Source of the DNA: Casuarius casuarius
Lineage: Eukaryota > Chordata > Aves > Casuariiformes > Casuariidae
Assembly (NCBI GenBank): GCA_003342895.1
Contig: PTFA01000337.1
Location: 620,001-684,000 of the forward strand
Direction of reading: 5' to 3'
Length of the DNA: 64,000 bases
A program made the position numbers and the translations under genes. Below the pieces are notes generated by a model that saw only the letters and a program-made list of their open reading frames with translations, had not been told where the DNA came from and searched no databases. Below, piece after piece: positions 60,234 through 64,000 of this stretch (position 1 is the stretch's first letter; each line of letters begins with the position of its first letter).

Positions 60234-63200
60234 TAAGGACATATACACTCTATATCTTACTGCCAGATGGAGTTCTGCTTGTACTGCTTTTCCACAGGCA
60301 GCATGTTCATACGAGACGCTGAATGGCCTAGAAATTGAGACAATTGCTAGGAAATTGTGTCACCTCCTCGCATCCTCACATCTGCCACATCTGTCCCTCT
60401 AGATTTCTTGTATGTAGGGTAGAGGGACAACACACTGACTGCAGAGAGAATCCAGGGAACATCATCTAATTAAGAAATTTAGAAATGGCACCAAAGTTAT
60501 ATCTGTTCATTTCATTTAACAAATCTTGGTTAGGTAGGACCTCTGTTTATTGTACTTCTTTCCTGATGCTGTTTTTACCACAATAATGAACATGCAAATG
60601 TTGCTGATGAGAGCTATGCCTAGTTTGGAGACATCTAGTGACAAGGTAAGTTTCTCATAGGAAAATATCAGTCCTTTTATTTCAATGAGTGCTAAGTATG
60701 AAACTCAGATAATAAATGTTCAGTGCTTCGTGGGACTATTCAGCTAACATACCTCTTTAACAATCGCAGACTCTTCTATTCTTTTCCAGACACCAAGATA
60801 ACTAATTATTCCCAAACTTCTACCTTCTCCATCAGTGTCTTACATTTGGATGGAATTGCCAAGGAGCTGAGTTGAGTTGTAATCCCTTATTCTTGCATTC
60901 CTAGGCATGTAGCATGCACTGCTGCACAGGATCTACCTAGTCTAGATTTCACCTAGATTTAGCCTTATCTTTTTAAACATGTTTTTATGCAATATAAAGG
61001 TAAGATATGATACAAAAACCAAGACGCCAAAACAGATGGGAGTCAATGGGTTCCTTCAGAGAAGAGAAAGTGAAAGCAGGATGGTTTGCCCTGGGCTTTC
61101 TGCTTTGAAAAGTTGAAATGGCCATTTCAGATTTAACAAAATATCTTAATACAGAGAGTTGTAGTTGCACCTTCTGGCCTAGTTTTCCTAGACGTCCTCA
61201 GCAGCCTGGTGGGGCCTCATGTGGTGTTTGCATGATGCCTTGTGGTGGAAGGCAGGGTGGAGCAGTATGCTGTTCGGTGGTGATGGCACAAGGGAGAGGT
61301 CACAGCATTCCTGTAAGATTTACAAACACATACTGATATACAAGTTGAAAGAGAACTTTTCTTAGTTCAGTCCAATAAAAAATAGACTGAAACATCCTCC
61401 ATCCCTATTCAGGGATCTAACACTTTTGAATTGGAAATACTTTTTTGATATGAAAACGTCTGCTCTGGTGCAAAGAGGGATTTGTGGAGAGAGAGCTCTC
61501 ATCTTTGACAGAAAATTTTTGTTTTCCAGGCTATGGTCAAAGTCACCTACCCTGCGAATATAGATAACCTGCGTTAGAAGCCCACTTGGTGATTACTGGA
61601 AACAGCCAGGTTTTAACTGGCAGGGAGGAAGATTCAGTTCAACAAACCATTACTCTTCTGATAGTTTGCTTAGGTTCATGATGATGAACTGTCCTCACTG
61701 TCAGTCGCGTGGCCCAGTGACTTGTAAAAAACTGTGCTTCCAAAATTTGGCCTCAGTATGGGAATAAGGTGCTTGGAAAAAATGTGTAAGTTTGTGTTAC
61801 CAATATCAAGGACAGAAGCACTGCAAAGTACCTAACATATCAAATGGGGAGCATGTGTTTAAGGGCCTTTTCCAGAGGTGATTATAACCTGACACTTGTC
61901 AAAATGAACCATTGGGGGTATAACTGCCAGTGCTTCAAAATGGTCAGGCTGCTGTAGCTCCTCATTTGATGTGGTATGTCTTTAATTAATTCTAGCCGTT
62001 GGATAAAGAAGAAGCTATTGCTTTTAAGAAATAGTTTTTCCTAAAAGATGTTTTTTCTTTGTGATTACAGCTTTCATAGATACTACTTTACATGGAATTA
62101 AATGAAATTTCTGTTTTGTTGTGTTCTTAGATAAATTAGGATGTGGGATTTTAGATGAAATAATTATGTTTATGTGATCATAGAGATTTATGTGATACCA
62201 TTTTTATCTACTGTCTGAACATCCAACAGTTGGATATTCCATCCAATTTTCCATGCTGAAACACAGGAAACACACACCCACACCCACACACAAACATACA
62301 CATGGCTTAGGCTCCTTAGTATGCTTCAGCTTGTTTGTGCTGGGAATGAAAAATTGAAATAGGAATCAGCGCAAATGTATTGGTGCATGTAATTGTTCAG
62401 ATACAGGATTAGAATATTGAAAGACTCAAATGGTTAGTCAGAGATGAAAAAGAATATGTAGCAAATCATATTTAATTATTCTGTGCAAATTTACATGTTA
62501 CTCACATTTCCATCCCATTATCTATGAAAAAAACATGGTTAAATATGAAGATAAGTTATGAATATGAACCGCAGTTATGAGGTGACAGTGCCACCTGCTG
62601 TTACTCTGTGATTTGTGTAGAATTTTCTGAGTAATTTAGAGTTTTACTCTCGCTTTCAAAAGTGACCTCAGAGTGGGGGATAGACACAGAGAACTTAGGA
62701 GCTGTGGTGCTGAGCTGGTAGCCCTCAGGCTGGTATTTGGAGCTACGTTAGCATTATTCTCTCCCATATTCGGTTTCTTTGTGCAGCATGGAATAGCTTC
62801 ATGGTGGGAAGGGGCAGGAGGGACTGTGCGGTGCTCAGGAAACGCATTCCTCTGGAGATGACCCGTGTCCATGTGTACCCTCTCATGGCCAATGTGAAGA
62901 CAGACTCGCTGGCAGAAGGTATGGGAGCCGACCGTTTCTTTCCCGTTTGGCTGATCACCTTGTCTGGCATATATGCCCGTGGGATTGGCACATATGCAAA
63001 GTCCACAGAGGATGATTGTGGCTCCCACTGGAAATAAGAAGCCTTTAATGCCTCACTTTGCTTAGCACCGTTAGGCAGTTCTGGACGTGCCAAGAGTGGA
63101 TCTGTAGGAATTCAGAGTGCGTTTACTTATTAAAACTTAGGCCTTTGTAAACAATAAGCATCTGTATGAATAGATACTATTTGAATGGGAATTTTAAGAA

Positions 63201-64000
63201 GCTAGAGTTTAGATTAAACCTGCATCATCCTTTTCAACCTCTAATTCTACGCTATCCATTTTGAAATGAGGAGTGTGGAGGGACCAAAACAACACAAGAC
63301 ATTCAAACTGTGGATGCACCTTGGATTTATAATGATATTTCTATCCTTACACTTTTTAACATTCCATGTGTTTTTTGACCACTACTGAGCACATTTTCAC
63401 AGTTCTACTAAAACCCCAAGATATCTTTCTTGAGGGGTAATAGCTCATTCAGAATCCTACAATGTAAGTATAAAGATGAAATTATTTTTTTCAGTGTGCG
63501 TTAGTTTATTTTATCTGGATTGACTTTCCATTTTATTGCTTATTATCATGAGGGCCTTCTGTAATTCTCCCCATCCCACTCCTTGGCCTATTACTTTTAG
63601 TAGCCTGAATAACTTGGTGTCATAAGAAACTGTTTTATTTAATTACTTGTTCCACTTACTGGATCATCTTGAGCATGCTGAATTGGCCAAACCTTCACAC
63701 AGATATCTGGGACACTCTACCGTTATCCTCCTTCCACTGAGAAAACAAGTAATTAATTCTTACTTTTGTCTTACTTTTTTTCCCTACCTTTAAACCAGAT
63801 CTTCAGTCATGTGAGGACTTTCCCTCTTATCTCACGGCTGGCTTTGGTAAGGAACCCTGTTGAATGATTTCTGGGCATCTAGGCAGATTATACTACATGG
63901 ATTTTCTCCAGTTCAGTTATGAGATATGGCTCTTTACAAAGCTGTGTTGATTCTTCCCCAAGATACTTTTATGTATGTATCAACTAATTAATTCTGCTGT
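60234..64000. other. Intergenic, no recognised gene
   Basis: AT-rich, with a short CA/CCCACA-rich run at 62268-62302. A GC-richer segment at about 62.7-63.03 kb is open on both strands (minus 62743-63093, 116 aa; minus 62636-63028, 130 aa) but matches no family I recognise. No RNA gene. Confidence 0.5.
62268..62302. repeat. CA-rich simple repeat
   Basis: Interrupted CACACCCACAC tract. Confidence 0.75.

Noticed and set aside
1..64000. CRISPR arrays, operons, prophage or other prokaryotic systems
   Set aside because: The window is clearly vertebrate nuclear DNA with spliced exons and CR1 LINEs; no spaced direct-repeat array is present.

Overview
The window is vertebrate nuclear DNA, most likely from a bird. 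The evidence is: several CR1 LINE fragments with the avian 3' tail (ATTCTGTG-like repeats), few other repeats, solo LTRs nested inside CR1 copies, and one intron-containing gene whose protein closely matches vertebrate KCNV1 (Kv8.1). Single ambiguous bases (n) occur every few hundred bases, and there is one assembly gap of 663 n (43805-44467). I cannot name the species. Nothing prokaryotic is present.

The only protein-coding gene I can support is KCNV1 on the minus strand. It has three coding exons: 42471-42952, 40074-40600 and 33500-34011. All splice junctions are GT/AG and keep frame, giving 507 codons (506 residues plus stop). The product is a silent or modifier voltage-gated potassium channel alpha subunit. 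It has a T1 domain with an intact HX5CX20CC zinc motif, S1-S6, and a GYG selectivity filter; the S6 PxP hinge is replaced by PIA. A GC-rich C-strand minisatellite and the assembly gap lie 0.5-1.5 kb upstream of the start codon, where the promoter or first noncoding exon may be.

Layout: 1-5.1 kb, unassigned intergenic; 5.1-7.13 kb, a plus-strand CR1 copy split by a 734-bp solo LTR; 7.1-12.5 kb, unassigned; 12.54-13.28 kb, minus-strand CR1 next to a TG microsatellite; 13.3-29.9 kb, AT-rich intergenic with a few simple repeats and one GC-rich island; 29.87-30.49 kb, minus-strand CR1; 30.5-33.5 kb, intergenic and KCNV1 3'UTR; 33.5-42.95 kb, KCNV1 with an old CR1 relic in intron 2; 43-44.5 kb, GC-rich upstream region and gap; 44.5-53.3 kb, intergenic with one old CR1 relic and a long repeat-poor AT-rich block; 53.3-57.43 kb, a complex plus-strand CR1 mosaic; 57.4-59.57 kb, intergenic with a 61-base T run; 59.57-60.23 kb, a GC-rich antisense solo LTR; 60.2-64 kb, intergenic.

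The most unusual structure is the mosaic at 53.3-57.43 kb. One CR1 copy has been hit by two independent antisense solo LTRs, each with an approximately 5-bp target duplication. Its reverse-transcriptase region is replaced by about 2.8 copies of a 200-216-bp tandem repeat, and each repeat unit carries a telomere-like CCCTAA tract. Across the window I resolve four solo LTRs to the base with target duplications, and three of them lie inside CR1 copies.
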